Source: Peptostreptococcaceae bacterium oral taxon 113 str. W5053 (GTDB lineage: Bacteria; Bacillota; Clostridia; Tissierellales; Peptoniphilaceae). From it: a DNA stretch of 64,000 bases. The position numbers and the translations under genes are program-made. Below are positions 42,597 to 51,566 of the stretch, piece by piece. Positions within the stretch are counted from its first letter, which is position 1. The number at the start of each line of letters is the position of its first letter. The notes beneath the pieces are model-generated. The model did no database searches, had not been told where the DNA came from, and saw only the letters and a program-made list of their open reading frames with translations. The stretch covers positions 1 through 64,000 of the forward strand of contig KI259852.1 in the NCBI GenBank assembly GCA_000467935.1, written 5' to 3'.

Positions 42597-43199
42597 ATGA
42601 AGTTATTTTTGTGTTCACATTTTTCAAGCGTTGGGAATTTAATCAAAGAAGAAATTGAAATGAAAAAAGTAGTTTTTGTACCAACTGCTTCTCTTAATGA
42701 AGGTTATACTGGATATGTAGGTTCTGCAAAAAAACTATTTAATAAGATGGGAGCGGTTGTTACAGAGATTGATATTTCAAAGGAATATTTTTCAACGATA
42801 AAGTCAGCTTTTGAAGATGCAAATATTATTTATTTTACTGGCGGAAATTCATTTTTTCTAATTGACCAATTGCGCCAAACGGGCGTTGATAAATTGTTAA
42901 AGGAAGAGCTTGGAAAAGGAAAACTTATGATTGGTGAGTCAGCTGGAGCAATTATATGTGCACCTAATATTTCTTATATTGAAAGAATGGACAAAAAACC
43001 GGAGGGGTATTCGCAAAGTGATGATGGTGGGCTTAACTTAATTGATTTTTATGTCTTACCACATTATCTTACTGCACCATTCAAGAAAATTACTGCTACT
43101 ATTTTGAGAGAATTTCCAGATTTGAAGATATGTCCTATTAACAATCATCAAGCTATTACTGTTGATGGTCGATCATCAAATATAATTGGAGAGCAATAA
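42597..43199 (+). CDS. Peptidase E family (S51) serine peptidase
   Basis: The 200-residue protein has the class I glutamine amidotransferase-like fold of the S51 family. Visible features are VFVPTASLNEG near residue 25, YFTGGNSFFLIDQLR near 80, the nucleophile serine in GESAGAIIC near 120, and a histidine in DFYVLPHY. Peptidase E splits Asp-X dipeptides; related short forms are common in Firmicutes with unclear substrates. The ATG at 42597 has AAGGAGG upstream and gives the normal length; an upstream in-frame ATG at 42567 does not. Confidence 0.85.
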   Translation: MKLFLCSHFSSVGNLIKEEIEMKKVVFVPTASLNEGYTGYVGSAKKLFNKMGAVVTEIDISKEYFSTIKSAFEDANIIYFTGGNSFFLIDQLRQTGVDKLLKEELGKGKLMIGESAGAIICAPNISYIERMDKKPEGYSQSDDGGLNLIDFYVLPHYLTAPFKKITATILREFPDLKICPINNHQAITVDGRSSNIIGEQ

Positions 43200-43301
43200 C
43201 AACAAAATAAAACTAAAATACTATATTTTCAAATCAGTAAGTCAAAATGTGATACGTACCCTCTTTACTGGACAATCAGTAAGGAGGGTACATATCACAT
43301 C

Positions 43302-43364
43302 AAGAACCCAAACCAAGTTGTATCGAAATACTTCTCAAAGTGTAACATATGTGTTGACAATTAA
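43302..43364 (+). pseudogene. IS30-like transposase C-terminal tail (copy 3)
   Basis: Reads KNPNQVVSKYFSKCNICVDN and a stop. It is close to the tail at 29711-29767 and related to 21135-21243. Only the last 20 codons remain. Confidence 0.55.
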
Positions 43365-43548
43365 GAGAGTTTCCTATAAAATTTTTGTGGATAATAAAGA
43401 CTTACAAATGTATCTGACAAAAAATAAAGAGAAAGTTTGTGAGACAATGAAATCTGTTGTTTCAGTGAACGAATATAAGGAATATCCAAATGCACAAGTA
43501 AGAAAATTGACTGCTGAAGAAGTGGAAGCATATATGGCGGAGAGGTAA
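43351..43548 (+). pseudogene. Gene fragment, C-terminal part of an unknown protein
   Basis: The frame (KIFVDNKDLQMYLTKNKEKV ... LTAEEVEAYMAER) looks like the C-terminal part of a real protein: regular amphipathic helices and good codon use. Its beginning is replaced by the IS30 tail. No family is recognised. Confidence 0.45.
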
Positions 43549-43595
43549 CAATTTCTGACTTAGTCTGAATCGTATTAGAAAATAAAGGAGAAGCG

Positions 43596-44225
43596 ATGAA
43601 TATTGAAATTCGCAAGGAATTGCCCGCTGAATATTATGAAGTTGAAAACTTAGTTAGAGAGGCTTTTTGGAATGTCTATCGACCGGGCTGTGCAGAGCAT
43701 CTGATTTTACATAATTTTCGCCAGCATCCCAATTATCTAGAAAAATTATCAAAAGTCCTTTTACTGGATGGGAAGTTAGTCGGACAAATCATGTTTAGCG
43801 ATGCTCAGCTTCGTCATGAAAAGACTGGCCAAATCAAGAAAATTGCAACTTTTGGTCCCTTTGCAATTCTACCAGGTTTCCAAAAGCAAGGCTTGGGAGA
43901 AAAATTAGCTCAGGCTGCTATCATTCAAGCGAGAGAGGAAGGGATAAGCCACCTAGTCATCTTTGGCAATCCGGCTTACTATCCTAAATATGGCTTTGTG
44001 ACAGCCAGTGACTATGGCATCTATCTGGATGGTCAGAACAAGGGAGAAGTTTTGGATTTTGTCATGGTGCTGGATTTGCAAAAGGACGGTAGCGTGACTC
44101 CGAAAAATGGTCCTTGGCTTTATCAGGATCCAGAAGGCAATGAAGTGGATGAAGAGGAATTGGTCATATTTGACCGTAGATTCCCGCTCAAGAAGAAGGA
44201 AAAACGACCGGGACAGCTGGGTTAG
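43596..44225 (+). CDS. GNAT N-acetyltransferase, YhbS-like
   Basis: The 209-residue acetyltransferase has the GNAT core with FGPFAILPGFQKQGLGEKLAQAAI (acetyl-CoA binding pattern QxxGxG/A) and HLVIFGNPAYYPKYGF, both typical of the YhbS group. Substrate unknown. The codon use is richer in C and G at third positions than its neighbours and resembles streptococcal genes, so recent transfer is likely. It is followed by the first copy of the three-copy hairpin repeat. Confidence 0.88.
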   Translation: MNIEIRKELPAEYYEVENLVREAFWNVYRPGCAEHLILHNFRQHPNYLEKLSKVLLLDGKLVGQIMFSDAQLRHEKTGQIKKIATFGPFAILPGFQKQGLGEKLAQAAIIQAREEGISHLVIFGNPAYYPKYGFVTASDYGIYLDGQNKGEVLDFVMVLDLQKDGSVTPKNGPWLYQDPEGNEVDEEELVIFDRRFPLKKKEKRPGQLG

Positions 44226-44540
44226 GAATCGAAATCGGTCAGTTGGTTTTGGCAGGCTGCATGAACTGAATATTAAACATATATTGTAACAAAATCAGTT
44301 AAATTATAGGATTAGTTACAAATTATTTGATGAAGATATGAATATATTAAACGAGTGTGGTGAAATTGAAGAAGCGGCATACCAGTATTTTATGGAAGAA
44401 TGATTTATTAAAAAAACCAGTTTGTCTAACTCAAACAATTAAATAAAACGCTACAATATGGCAATTCATTAAACAGTAAATCAAAATGATTTACTGTTCT
44501 TTTTGTTGCTCAAAATTAGAAAGGGAGAGGATACCATTAT
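44226..44540. other. Decayed sequence plus repeat, no intact gene
   Basis: A short frame near 44310-44403 (KLFDEDMNILNECGEIEEAA) looks like the end of an unknown gene. The rest is AT-rich and leads into the hairpin repeat at 44472-44504. Confidence 0.5.
44472..44504 (+). repeat. Hairpin repeat, copy A
   Basis: AACAGTAAATC / GATTTACTGTT with a 5-base loop and a following T-rich TTTTTGTTG. Close copies lie at 55178-55210 and 56086-56117, each after a cargo gene. Confidence 0.8.
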
Positions 44541-44801
44541 GTGGCCAATAAAGTAAATCTACAAAAAATAAAATCAGAAATAGAAACTAAACAGGCAGAA
44601 TTAGAGAAGTATGAAAAAAAGATAATTCAACTTAAAAATAGGGAAAAGCAAATTAAAAAAATGGCAAGCATTGAGGGAAGAAAAAAGAGAACTGATAGGC
44701 TGATAGAACGAGGTGCAATTCTTGAAAGTCTTATCGAAAATGCAGATGAGTTATTTAATGACGAAATAAAATCCATATTACAAGGAGTATTCAAAAAATG
44801 A
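44541..44801 (+). CDS. DUF3847 protein, mobile-element associated
   Basis: The 86-residue protein is largely a coiled coil (KIKSEIETKQAELEKYEKKI, then a basic RKKRTDRLIERGAILESLIE). It matches DUF3847, small proteins encoded next to mobilisation (relaxase) genes of clostridial integrative elements. It starts at GTG after GGGAGAGG. The relaxase itself is missing. Confidence 0.8.
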   Translation: MANKVNLQKIKSEIETKQAELEKYEKKIIQLKNREKQIKKMASIEGRKKRTDRLIERGAILESLIENADELFNDEIKSILQGVFKK

Positions 44802-44872
44802 TTAAAAGTAAAGTAGAGGTATTGTAGCAATTCCCTTAGATTTTCTAAGGGCGCAATTATACACTCTTTAGA

Positions 44873-45049
44873 CTTCCTGTCCATGTTCGTTGTCTTTTAG
44901 ATGAGTTTGCGAACATCGGCTTAATTCCAAAGTTTGAAAAACTTATTGCAACAATCAGTAGAGAGATTTCAGCGAGCATTATCTTACAAGCACAATCTCA
45001 GCTAAAGGCAATCTATAAGGATAACGCAGATACGATTGATTATGTTAAT
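44873..45049 (+). pseudogene. VirD4/TraG coupling-protein fragment
   Basis: The frame encodes LLDEFANIGLIPKFEKLI and ISASIILQAQSQLKAIYKDN. This is the Walker B and adjacent helix region of type IV coupling proteins (VirD4/TraG), which drive DNA into the conjugation pore. Only about 55 codons remain, and they run in frame into a GNAT-like sequence. It proves that a conjugative element once sat here. Confidence 0.75.
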
Positions 45050-45391
45050 TTGAATTTTGAAGATAGAATGAAGAATTTGCTAAAAAGATCTAAACTTAGC
45101 AAAATTACTGTTGTTGAAAATAAAAACGAACAAGTCATTGCATATTGTATGTCAATAATCGATAAAACAAACTCAGGTGAAATTACAACACTATACGTGG
45201 AAGAAGAGTATAGAAGGATGAATATTGGAAAAAATCTTTTACAGTTTCATATTGGATGGTTTTAAGACAACAATGTCGTTAATGTTGGGGTTGAAGTTTT
45301 ACATGATAATTTATCAGCTATAAAATTATACGAAACTGTCGGATTTAGAAAAGATATTATGAAAATGAGAATTCCGATAAATTCTCATTAG
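45050..45391 (+). pseudogene. GNAT acetyltransferase broken by one stop codon
   Basis: The frame encodes a GNAT core (EITTLYVEEEYRRMNIGKNL) and after a TAA at about 45263-45265 continues with VNVGVEVLHDNLSAIKLYE, the usual end of the fold. A single base change (GAA to TAA) would explain the break. The N-terminus is replaced by the coupling-protein fragment. Confidence 0.65.
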
Positions 45392-45409
45392 AAGTTGTAG
45401 GATAGAAGT

Positions 45410-45852
45410 ATGAGGATATTTGAAGTTAAAAAAATAAAAAGCAATATATGGAACTTTTGTTTCTTGCTGATGAGCAAGAAGATATGATTGATAAATATAT
45501 CAATAGAGGAATGATGTTTATTTTAGATGATAATGGCATTAAAGCTGAATGTGTTGTTACTGATGAGGGAAACGGAATACTTGAAATAAAAAATATTGCC
45601 ACAAATCCAAAATTTCAAGGAATCGGTTATGGCAAAATTTTAATTAATTTTCTCGCTACTAAATATAAAAATCAATTTTTTACATTGCAAGTTGGTACGG
45701 GAGAGAGCTCTGCAACTATCGGTTTTTATGTAAAGTGTGGATTTTCTCGTTCACATATCATCAAAAATTTTTTTACAGATAATTATGATCATCTAATATA
45801 TGAGGATGGCATTCAATTGGTCGACATGATTTATTTACATAGAGCTTTATAA
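45410..45852 (+). pseudogene. GNAT acetyltransferase with frameshift in an A-run
   Basis: From the ATG at 45410 the frame starts MRIFEVKK and then loses register in a run of seven A (45428-45434). In the next frame the protein continues as NKKQYMELLFLADEQEDM to 45852 with a complete GNAT core (IKNIATNPKFQGIGYGKILI, VGTGESSATIGFYVKCGF). The internal ATG at 45448 could still give a 134-residue form. The break may be real, phase-variable, or a sequencing error. Confidence 0.65.
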
Positions 45853-45877
45853 TTTCCGATGTAAGGAGGTAATGAAA

Positions 45878-46135
45878 GTGGGAATGATTGCGAATTATCA
45901 ATATTTAAGCGATGAAAATTTGAATCAATTGAAATTTTTCAGCGAGGAAGTAAAGTCAATACTTCCTTTTTTTATGTCTAATCGGGAAAAAGTGACGGAC
46001 GGAAAGCAAACTCTCTCAAATCGTAAAAAACAAGAAAAATTGATGAGTTCCGATATTTATGTTATGATCAATATTATTTTGGAAATAATGTACGAAAGGA
46101 AGCGGTTAAAAAACAATCATGAGACTTCCGGTTGA
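45878..46135 (+). CDS. Small protein with DUF1877-like start
   Basis: From a GTG eight bases after AAGGAGG the 85-residue protein starts GMIANYQYLSDENLNQL, which resembles the beginning of DUF1877 (YfbM) proteins (GMIxxYxxLSxExL). The rest does not match and the full domain would be about 160 residues, so it is probably truncated. The last part (DIYVMINIILEIMYERKRLK) is of unknown origin. Confidence 0.45.
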   Translation: MGMIANYQYLSDENLNQLKFFSEEVKSILPFFMSNREKVTDGKQTLSNRKKQEKLMSSDIYVMINIILEIMYERKRLKNNHETSG

Positions 46136-46171
46136 AAAGATTTGAATGATTTCGATGATAGGAGAAAAGAA

Positions 46172-46930
46172 GTGATAGGAATTTATTTAAGCGGAACCGG
46201 AAATACGAAGCACTGTGTTGAGAAGCTGGTATCTTTGCTCGATGAATCTTCAACCTGTGTTCCGTTGGAATATCCGCAGATTATACATGTGATAGAGAAG
46301 CAGGACATCATTGTTTTGGGGTATCCGACACAATTTTCCAATGCTCCCTTTATGGTGCGGGATTTTATTAAGAAAAACGGCTCTTTATGGAAGGGAAAAA
46401 AAGTATTTTGCGTGAGTACCATGGGGCTTTTCAGCGGTGACGGAACGGGATGTACGGCGAGAATTCTAAAGAAGTACGGTGCGGAAATCCTTGGAGGATT
46501 GCAAATAAAAATGCCGGATTCCGTTTGCGACAGCAAGCTGTTGAAAAAAGGGTTGGAAGAAAACAGACAGATTGTTAAAAATGCGGATAAGCGTATGGAA
46601 GAAGTTGCGGAGCGGATCGGGTGGGGAGACTATCCTCGGGACGGATTGTCGTTTTTTGCGCATCTTAAGGGACTGCTTGGACAACGGTTATGGTTTTACC
46701 GTAAAACGATGGGATATACCGATAAATTAAAAATAAGCGATGCATGTATCGGCTGCGGTTTATGCAGCAAAGAGTGTCCGATGGAAAATATCCGAATGAA
46801 CGATCGAAGGGCGGTTCCGGGCAATCGATGTACCATGTGTTACCGTTGTATCAGTTTATGCCCCCAAAAAGCGATTACGCTGCTTGGCGATCGGGTGACG
46901 GAACAATGCCGATACGAAAAATATAAATGA
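46172..46930 (+). CDS. EFR1-family flavodoxin/ferredoxin fusion
   Basis: The 252-residue protein fuses an N-terminal flavodoxin-like domain (IGIYLSGTGNTKHCVEKL, phosphate loop of FMN) to a C-terminal pair of [4Fe-4S] clusters (CIGCGLCSKECP, CTMCYRCISLCP). This layout defines the EFR1 ferredoxin family of anaerobes. It probably carries electrons in the cytoplasm for an unidentified reductase. The GTG at 46172 has AGGAG upstream. Confidence 0.9.
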   Translation: MIGIYLSGTGNTKHCVEKLVSLLDESSTCVPLEYPQIIHVIEKQDIIVLGYPTQFSNAPFMVRDFIKKNGSLWKGKKVFCVSTMGLFSGDGTGCTARILKKYGAEILGGLQIKMPDSVCDSKLLKKGLEENRQIVKNADKRMEEVAERIGWGDYPRDGLSFFAHLKGLLGQRLWFYRKTMGYTDKLKISDACIGCGLCSKECPMENIRMNDRRAVPGNRCTMCYRCISLCPQKAITLLGDRVTEQCRYEKYK

Positions 46931-47021
46931 TTTTAGCGGGAGAAATTTATTTTGAATGAGGTGTTGTATGTGCGGAATGAGAAGCGATTTATAAAAAATA
47001 GAATATAAATCGGAGGTTCCT

Positions 47022-47492
47022 ATGGATTATGTTATAAGAGAATTAAAACAACGTGAAGTGAAGATACTGGATACCTTTTTGTATGAGGCGATCTTTATTC
47101 CGGAAGGGATGGAAGCGCCGCCAAAAGATATCCTTAAACATCCGGATTTACAAATATACATTTCGGATTTCGGAAAGAAGACGGATGTGTGCTATGTTGC
47201 GGAAATCGCCGGAAATATCATCGGTGCGGTATGGACTCGAATCATAAACGATTACGGTTATGTGGATGACGAAACGCCGTCGCTCTCCGTTTCGATTCTG
47301 AAAGCGTTTCGAAATCTCGGAATCGGGACGGCACTTATGCAACGGATACTCGCAGCGTTAAAAGAACAAGGATACCGTCAGGTATCCTTATCGGTGCAAA
47401 AGATGAATTATGCCGTGCGAATGTATGAGAATGTCGGCTTTACAGTCTTTTGTGAAAATGAAGAGGACTATATTATGATTTGTCAACTGTGA
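47022..47492 (+). CDS. GNAT N-acetyltransferase
   Basis: The 156-residue enzyme has the GNAT core: AEIAGNIIGAVWTRI, SVSILKAFRNLGIGTALMQRIL (acetyl-CoA loop) and VSLSVQKMNYAVRMYENVGF. It is intact and has a good ribosome binding site (GGAGGT). The substrate is unknown; it could act on small amines or protein N-termini. Confidence 0.9.
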   Translation: MDYVIRELKQREVKILDTFLYEAIFIPEGMEAPPKDILKHPDLQIYISDFGKKTDVCYVAEIAGNIIGAVWTRIINDYGYVDDETPSLSVSILKAFRNLGIGTALMQRILAALKEQGYRQVSLSVQKMNYAVRMYENVGFTVFCENEEDYIMICQL

Positions 47493-47544
47493 AGTTTTAG
47501 CGGTAAATTATAGAGAGGTGTCGTTTCGGAGGGAGGATATTACA

Positions 47545-47822
47545 ATGACATATGTTTACACCTCATGGAGAATAAAAAAGCGTTAAACATGGAGATCGTG
47601 AAAAAACACGTTCAATACCTGAAAAAATTGGATGATTCGGGAAAACTTCTATTATGCGGACCGTTTACGGATTATGACGGCGGGATGGTGGTATTGGAAT
47701 GTCGTAACATCGAAGAAGCAAGGGCGTTCGCGGAGTCCGACCCTTTTATAGAAGAAGGGTATAAGACATTTGAGTTGAGAACTTTAAGCATCGCAAATAA
47801 AGAGAATAATTACGGGCTTTAA
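47545..47822 (+). pseudogene. YciI-like protein with 5' frameshift
   Basis: From 47565 the frame encodes a YciI-type domain (VKKHVQYLKKLDDSGKLLLCGPFTDYDGGMVVL ... ESDPFIEEGYKTFELRTL split here for length). The natural start (ATG 47545 with GGGAGG upstream, MTYVYT) is in another frame, so a one- or two-base indel lies near 47560. YciI proteins are dimeric ferredoxin-like folds of unclear enzymatic role. The internal ATG may still allow a shortened product. Confidence 0.6.
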
Positions 47823-47922
47823 AATCGGATTAGTGTTCACTTTTGATTATGTCGAAGACAAAGAGTGAACGGCGAGCGGCAACTATGGTTATCAATCCGA
47901 GGAGATGATCGGAGGGGATCGT
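47823..47922. other. Short intergenic segment
   Basis: Ends with GGAGGGG, the ribosome binding site of the broken lipoprotein gene at 47923. No other feature was seen. Confidence 0.5.
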
Positions 47923-48625
47923 ATGAAACGGAGAAAGAACTTTTTTTATGATATTCACGGGGGTGATATCGATGATTTTTTTATTCGGGTGCGGTCAACA
48001 AAAATACAAACTGAATTTTGACGGTTACGGTTTTGAGAGCAAGAAAACCGAGTATGCTTTCGGAAAAAAGGTAACCGTATATTATAAAATGATCGGTACA
48101 GACACGGATTACAAATTCTATCTGGATGATAAGAGTATTGAACTGAAACAAACGTATGATCATGAACAAGGCTAAGTCTTCACTTTTACCATGCCGGATC
48201 ATGATGTAACTTTAAAACTGGAGTCTCATAACCATATGGAGAATTATTTGCGAATCAAGGTCAATTTTGTAAATGAGGCGGAAGCGGCGGGTATTTGGAT
48301 TCTGCCCCAAACTGAAGATAATATGAAAACTACCGTTTGGGGGGAGGCAACGATCGGGAAACTGCCTGCAGGTGAAAAAATGGAAATCACTCTGCAGGAA
48401 ACCGGAGAATCCGAAAAATGGATCATCAAAATTATTTCGGGATATCGACATTACTCGACTTCGGATATCACCCTTCATGAAGGGGATACCATTCTTTTCC
48501 GATCGGAAACGGGAGAAGAGGAGGACGTTCGGGACAAGGCTGAGAGTATCGAAATTCCGGATCCGGTCGGTCATTCCGTATATAAAAACGAAGATATTTT
48601 TGTCGGCGCCTTTGGAGCGGAATAA
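47923..48625 (+). pseudogene. Lipoprotein gene with frameshift and stop
   Basis: A start at 47923 (MKRRKNFF) loses frame in a run of seven T near 47941-47947. The next frame continues MIFTGVISMIFLFGCGQQ, a lipoprotein signal with lipobox LFGC. A TAA at 48173-48175 then interrupts; the same frame goes on as VFTFTMPDHDVTL and a beta-rich domain to 48625. Two lesions make expression of a full protein unlikely. The family is unknown; the mature part has strand-rich repeats such as GEATIGKLPAGEKMEITL. Confidence 0.7.
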
Positions 48626-48651
48626 CCGATCGATTAAATGGCGGTGATCAT

Positions 48652-49479
48652 ATGAAACAATTGAAAAAGTGGACACTTCCGGTTATCCTGTTTTTGATAT
48701 TTGAGATGACGGCGGTGATATTGTGGTTGACAAAGGATAATATTTTTTATCTGATGAACTTTAGCTATATCGGTATATCAATCTCCCTGGGGGTTTTCTT
48801 AATGGGTGTCAAATACAAATACGCAAGGAACATGGTTCAATTGCTTGTGGGATTGTATATGCTTATTTATCTGGGATTGATTTGTAACGAAAATATGCAG
48901 ATCGAGGGATTTTGGTACTATCTTTTCACCGGAGTATTTGAAGCGGCGACGATTCATTATGCCGTGGCAAAGATATTCGGGCCGTTGATATTCGGGCGCG
49001 GCTGGTGCGGATATGCTTGTTGGACGGCAATGGTTTTAGACTTCCTGCCGTATAAAATACCGCGAGGCAAAAGAAAAAAAATTGAATGGATAAGGATTGT
49101 AGTATTTATCTTATCTTTGGTATTCGTATCCCTGTTATTTCTTGCGAAAGTAAAAAATATAGAACGAATGATGTTTTGGGCGTTTATTGTCGGCAATATT
49201 TTTTATTATGCCGCAGGCATCGCCCTTGCGTTCGTTTTTAAGGATAATCGTGCATTTTGCAAATACATCTGTCCGATTACGATATTTTTGAAACCGATGA
49301 GCTATTTTTCTCTTATTCGAATCACCTGCGACAAAGACAAGTGTATATCCTGTGACAAATGCAAACGAGTGTGTCCGATGGACGTGGATGTGACCGATAA
49401 TTCGAGGAAGAGAAAAAACGGAACCGAGTGCATTTTGTGTATGGAATGCGTGAAAAACTGTCCGAAAAATGCCCTATAA
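48652..49479 (+). CDS. NapH/polyferredoxin-like 4Fe-4S membrane protein
   Basis: The 275-residue protein has about six membrane helices, the NapH/RdxA-type motif GRGWCGYACW near residue 117, a second CKYICPITIFLKP block, and two C-terminal ferredoxin motifs (CISCDKCKRVCPMDVDV, CILCMECVKNCP). Such proteins pass electrons across or along the membrane to redox partners. Its neighbours (EFR1 protein at 46172, broken lipoprotein) hint at a small redox module. It is intact within a decayed neighbourhood. Confidence 0.88.
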   Translation: MKQLKKWTLPVILFLIFEMTAVILWLTKDNIFYLMNFSYIGISISLGVFLMGVKYKYARNMVQLLVGLYMLIYLGLICNENMQIEGFWYYLFTGVFEAATIHYAVAKIFGPLIFGRGWCGYACWTAMVLDFLPYKIPRGKRKKIEWIRIVVFILSLVFVSLLFLAKVKNIERMMFWAFIVGNIFYYAAGIALAFVFKDNRAFCKYICPITIFLKPMSYFSLIRITCDKDKCISCDKCKRVCPMDVDVTDNSRKRKNGTECILCMECVKNCPKNAL

Positions 49480-49531
49480 TCAGTTTAAGGAGCATGAAAG
49501 ACGGAACAATGGGATACGAAAAACATAAGTA

Positions 49532-49651
49532 TTCACGAACCTGCATCGTTTCTATCTTAAAAACGGCTTCAAAAGGATTCGCGGGTTGTATGAAGGAAAG
49601 TTTGATGACGGTTGTGTTTTGCATGAATTCGGATATGAGATTAAATTGTAA
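49532..49651 (+). pseudogene. Acetyltransferase-like C-terminal fragment
   Basis: The frame reads NLHRFYLKNGFKRIRGLYEG and ends GYEIKL, similar to the last strands of GNAT domains (FYxKNGF pattern). No N-terminal part exists. Confidence 0.4.
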
Positions 49652-49687
49652 ATATTCTTATAAATGGAATTCTGTGGGGTAAATGAG

Positions 49688-50089
49688 ATGAACGGTCAAG
49701 AGATTATAGCAGTGTTTCTGTCTCTGTTTCCAGAATATGAGGAGCATTACCGTGAACATATGAGGGAGTATGGCGAGCTGTTACAGTATGTTTTTTACGC
49801 GGAGGTAATTAATAACCCTTTATTTAATTTGTTAAAAAGGGACAGGGATGCAGTAAAAATCAAAAAATACGTGGACTTTATCGAACATATGTGGTTACAA
49901 GGTGACGAGGCGGTTCAAAATGTAGTGGATGTAACAATACTTGAGTGCTTGTCGGATAACAAGGAGGTATGGCGTTGTCTCGGCATCTATATTTCGGAGG
50001 AATTTAGGGATTACATCAATAAGGAATTGCTTTCACAGAATTGTGCCATTGCGGTATGTAGAGGCAATATGACCGCTCTCACTCTATAA
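49688..50089 (+). CDS. DUF7674-like small cytoplasmic protein
   Basis: The 133-residue helical protein (YGELLQYVFYAEVINNPLFN, FIEHMWLQGDEAVQNVVDVT, CLGIYISEEFRDYI) resembles DUF7674 proteins, which occur near contact-dependent toxin/immunity loci. Immunity is a guess; no toxin gene is in view. Confidence 0.6.
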   Translation: MNGQEIIAVFLSLFPEYEEHYREHMREYGELLQYVFYAEVINNPLFNLLKRDRDAVKIKKYVDFIEHMWLQGDEAVQNVVDVTILECLSDNKEVWRCLGIYISEEFRDYINKELLSQNCAIAVCRGNMTALTL

Positions 50090-50109
50090 AGGATGATTGG
50101 GTTGAGAAG

Positions 50110-50559
50110 ATGATACAAATGCAATATGAGTACTCAAGCACGGATAAGGACGGATTCAGTCTTCACGACTGTCGAGCGACATCGGCGGAGCTGACGGATG
50201 AACGGTTACTGTTTCGTTTTCCGAACGGGATTTTTTATGAGGGTTATTCCGATGATTGGCCGAACACGGGAAAAGCGGAGGTTGAGTTTGCCATTGAGCC
50301 GATGCGAGGCGTTTCGGTTTACTTGTTTGCGGAATCCGAAGGAAAGACTGTTCGTAAAGAGTATACGATTGAACAGGTGATCGAAAAAATCAACAGGCAT
50401 GAATGGGAACTTGAATTTGCTTATCGTTACGATGGCTATGAAGAAGTCCTTTATAAATGCTGGATATGGGAAAACGAGAACCCGTGGACTTATGAATGCG
50501 AGCTGTGGATGGGTACAAAGGAGAATACGATTTTTAAGTGGGATTCGCCTGCCGTTTGA
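50110..50559 (+). CDS. Hypothetical protein, immunity-like
   Basis: The 149-residue acidic protein is unrecognised. It has an alternation of strands (LHDCRATSAELTDERLLFRF) and aromatic-rich C-terminal half (WIWENENPWTYECELWMG). Such proteins often sit in immunity gene arrays. It starts 21 bases after the previous stop and may be co-transcribed. Confidence 0.55.
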   Translation: MIQMQYEYSSTDKDGFSLHDCRATSAELTDERLLFRFPNGIFYEGYSDDWPNTGKAEVEFAIEPMRGVSVYLFAESEGKTVRKEYTIEQVIEKINRHEWELEFAYRYDGYEEVLYKCWIWENENPWTYECELWMGTKENTIFKWDSPAV

Positions 50560-50628
50560 ATGGAACGATGATTTTTATATGGAGATGCTTTTAATTTTGA
50601 TCAATCGAACATCAGGGAGATGAGAGGA

Positions 50629-51267
50629 ATGGCTTTTGATTTCAAGAAAGAGTACAAGGAATTTTATATGCCGAAGAATAAGCCCGGGATCATTACAGTT
50701 CCGAGCATGAATTATATTGCAGTCCAAGGAAGCGGAAATCCTAATACGGAAGATGGGGAGTACAGGCAGTTCATAGGATTACTTTACGGAATCGCCTATA
50801 CCATAAAAATGAGTAAAAAGGGGACACCGCCGGAGGGGTATTTTGATTTTGTTGTACCGCCCCTGGAAGGATTTTGGTGGCAGGATGAAATTCATGGCGT
50901 TGACTATGCGCATAAGGAAAATTTTAAATGGATTTCGGTGATTCGCCTGCCCGATTTTGTTACAGAAGCGGTTTTTGAGCGGGCTGTTTCCGAAGCCGCA
51001 ATTAAAAAGAAAACGGATTTTTCAAAGGTGGAATTTATGTCGTATGAGGAAGGAGAATGCGTACAATGTATGCATATCGGTTCTTACGATGAGGAACCGG
51101 CGGCGGTTTTACTGATGCACGAGTATATGGAAAGTCAAGGATATGTGTTGGACATCACGGAAGAACGGATGCATCACGAAATCTATTTAAGCGATGTACG
51201 AAAGGTCGCGGTTGAAAAACTGAAAACGGTGCTCCGACACCCGGTTAAAAAGAAAGACGCAAAGTGA
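50629..51267 (+). CDS. GyrI-like small-molecule-binding protein
   Basis: The 212-residue protein matches the GyrI-like/SbmC small-ligand-binding fold: start FKKEYKEFYMPKNKPGIITV, central PPLEGFWW and MHIGSYDEEPAAVLLMHEYM. It lacks a DNA-binding domain. Relatives bind hydrophobic drugs or hydrolyse cyclopropanoids; the role here is unknown. Short pieces of its sequence recur at 51905-51950. Confidence 0.85.
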   Translation: MAFDFKKEYKEFYMPKNKPGIITVPSMNYIAVQGSGNPNTEDGEYRQFIGLLYGIAYTIKMSKKGTPPEGYFDFVVPPLEGFWWQDEIHGVDYAHKENFKWISVIRLPDFVTEAVFERAVSEAAIKKKTDFSKVEFMSYEEGECVQCMHIGSYDEEPAAVLLMHEYMESQGYVLDITEERMHHEIYLSDVRKVAVEKLKTVLRHPVKKKDAK

Positions 51268-51552
51268 GTAATAAAGCGATTGTAAAATATTTCTATGAGG
51301 TGGTTGCTTCACAAGATATCAACCGTAGGAGTTCTGTCCATACATTTCGGAAGATTGTGTATAAAGAAGCGGTGAAAAGGAAGGATATATCGGAGTAGAG
51401 GGGAGTTTATGGGAATCACACCCACAAACCGGATGCTGAAAATTACAAGGGTGAATATTGATAAAGTTGTTAACGGGAAAATAGTGGAGCATTGGGTCGC
51501 AGCAAATACTTTTGAAACATTTTTGGAACACCGTTTGATGAAATCTGTATAA
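51264..51552 (+). pseudogene. Decayed SnoaL-like (ester cyclase) gene
   Basis: It begins at GTG 51264 (MSNKAIVKYFYEVVASQD), overlapping the previous stop, and after a jump ends with NGKIVEHWVAANTFETFLEH, the typical end of SnoaL-like ester cyclases. Internal deletions and frame changes break the middle. Confidence 0.65.
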
Positions 51553-51566
51553 GAGGAGTTGAATAC

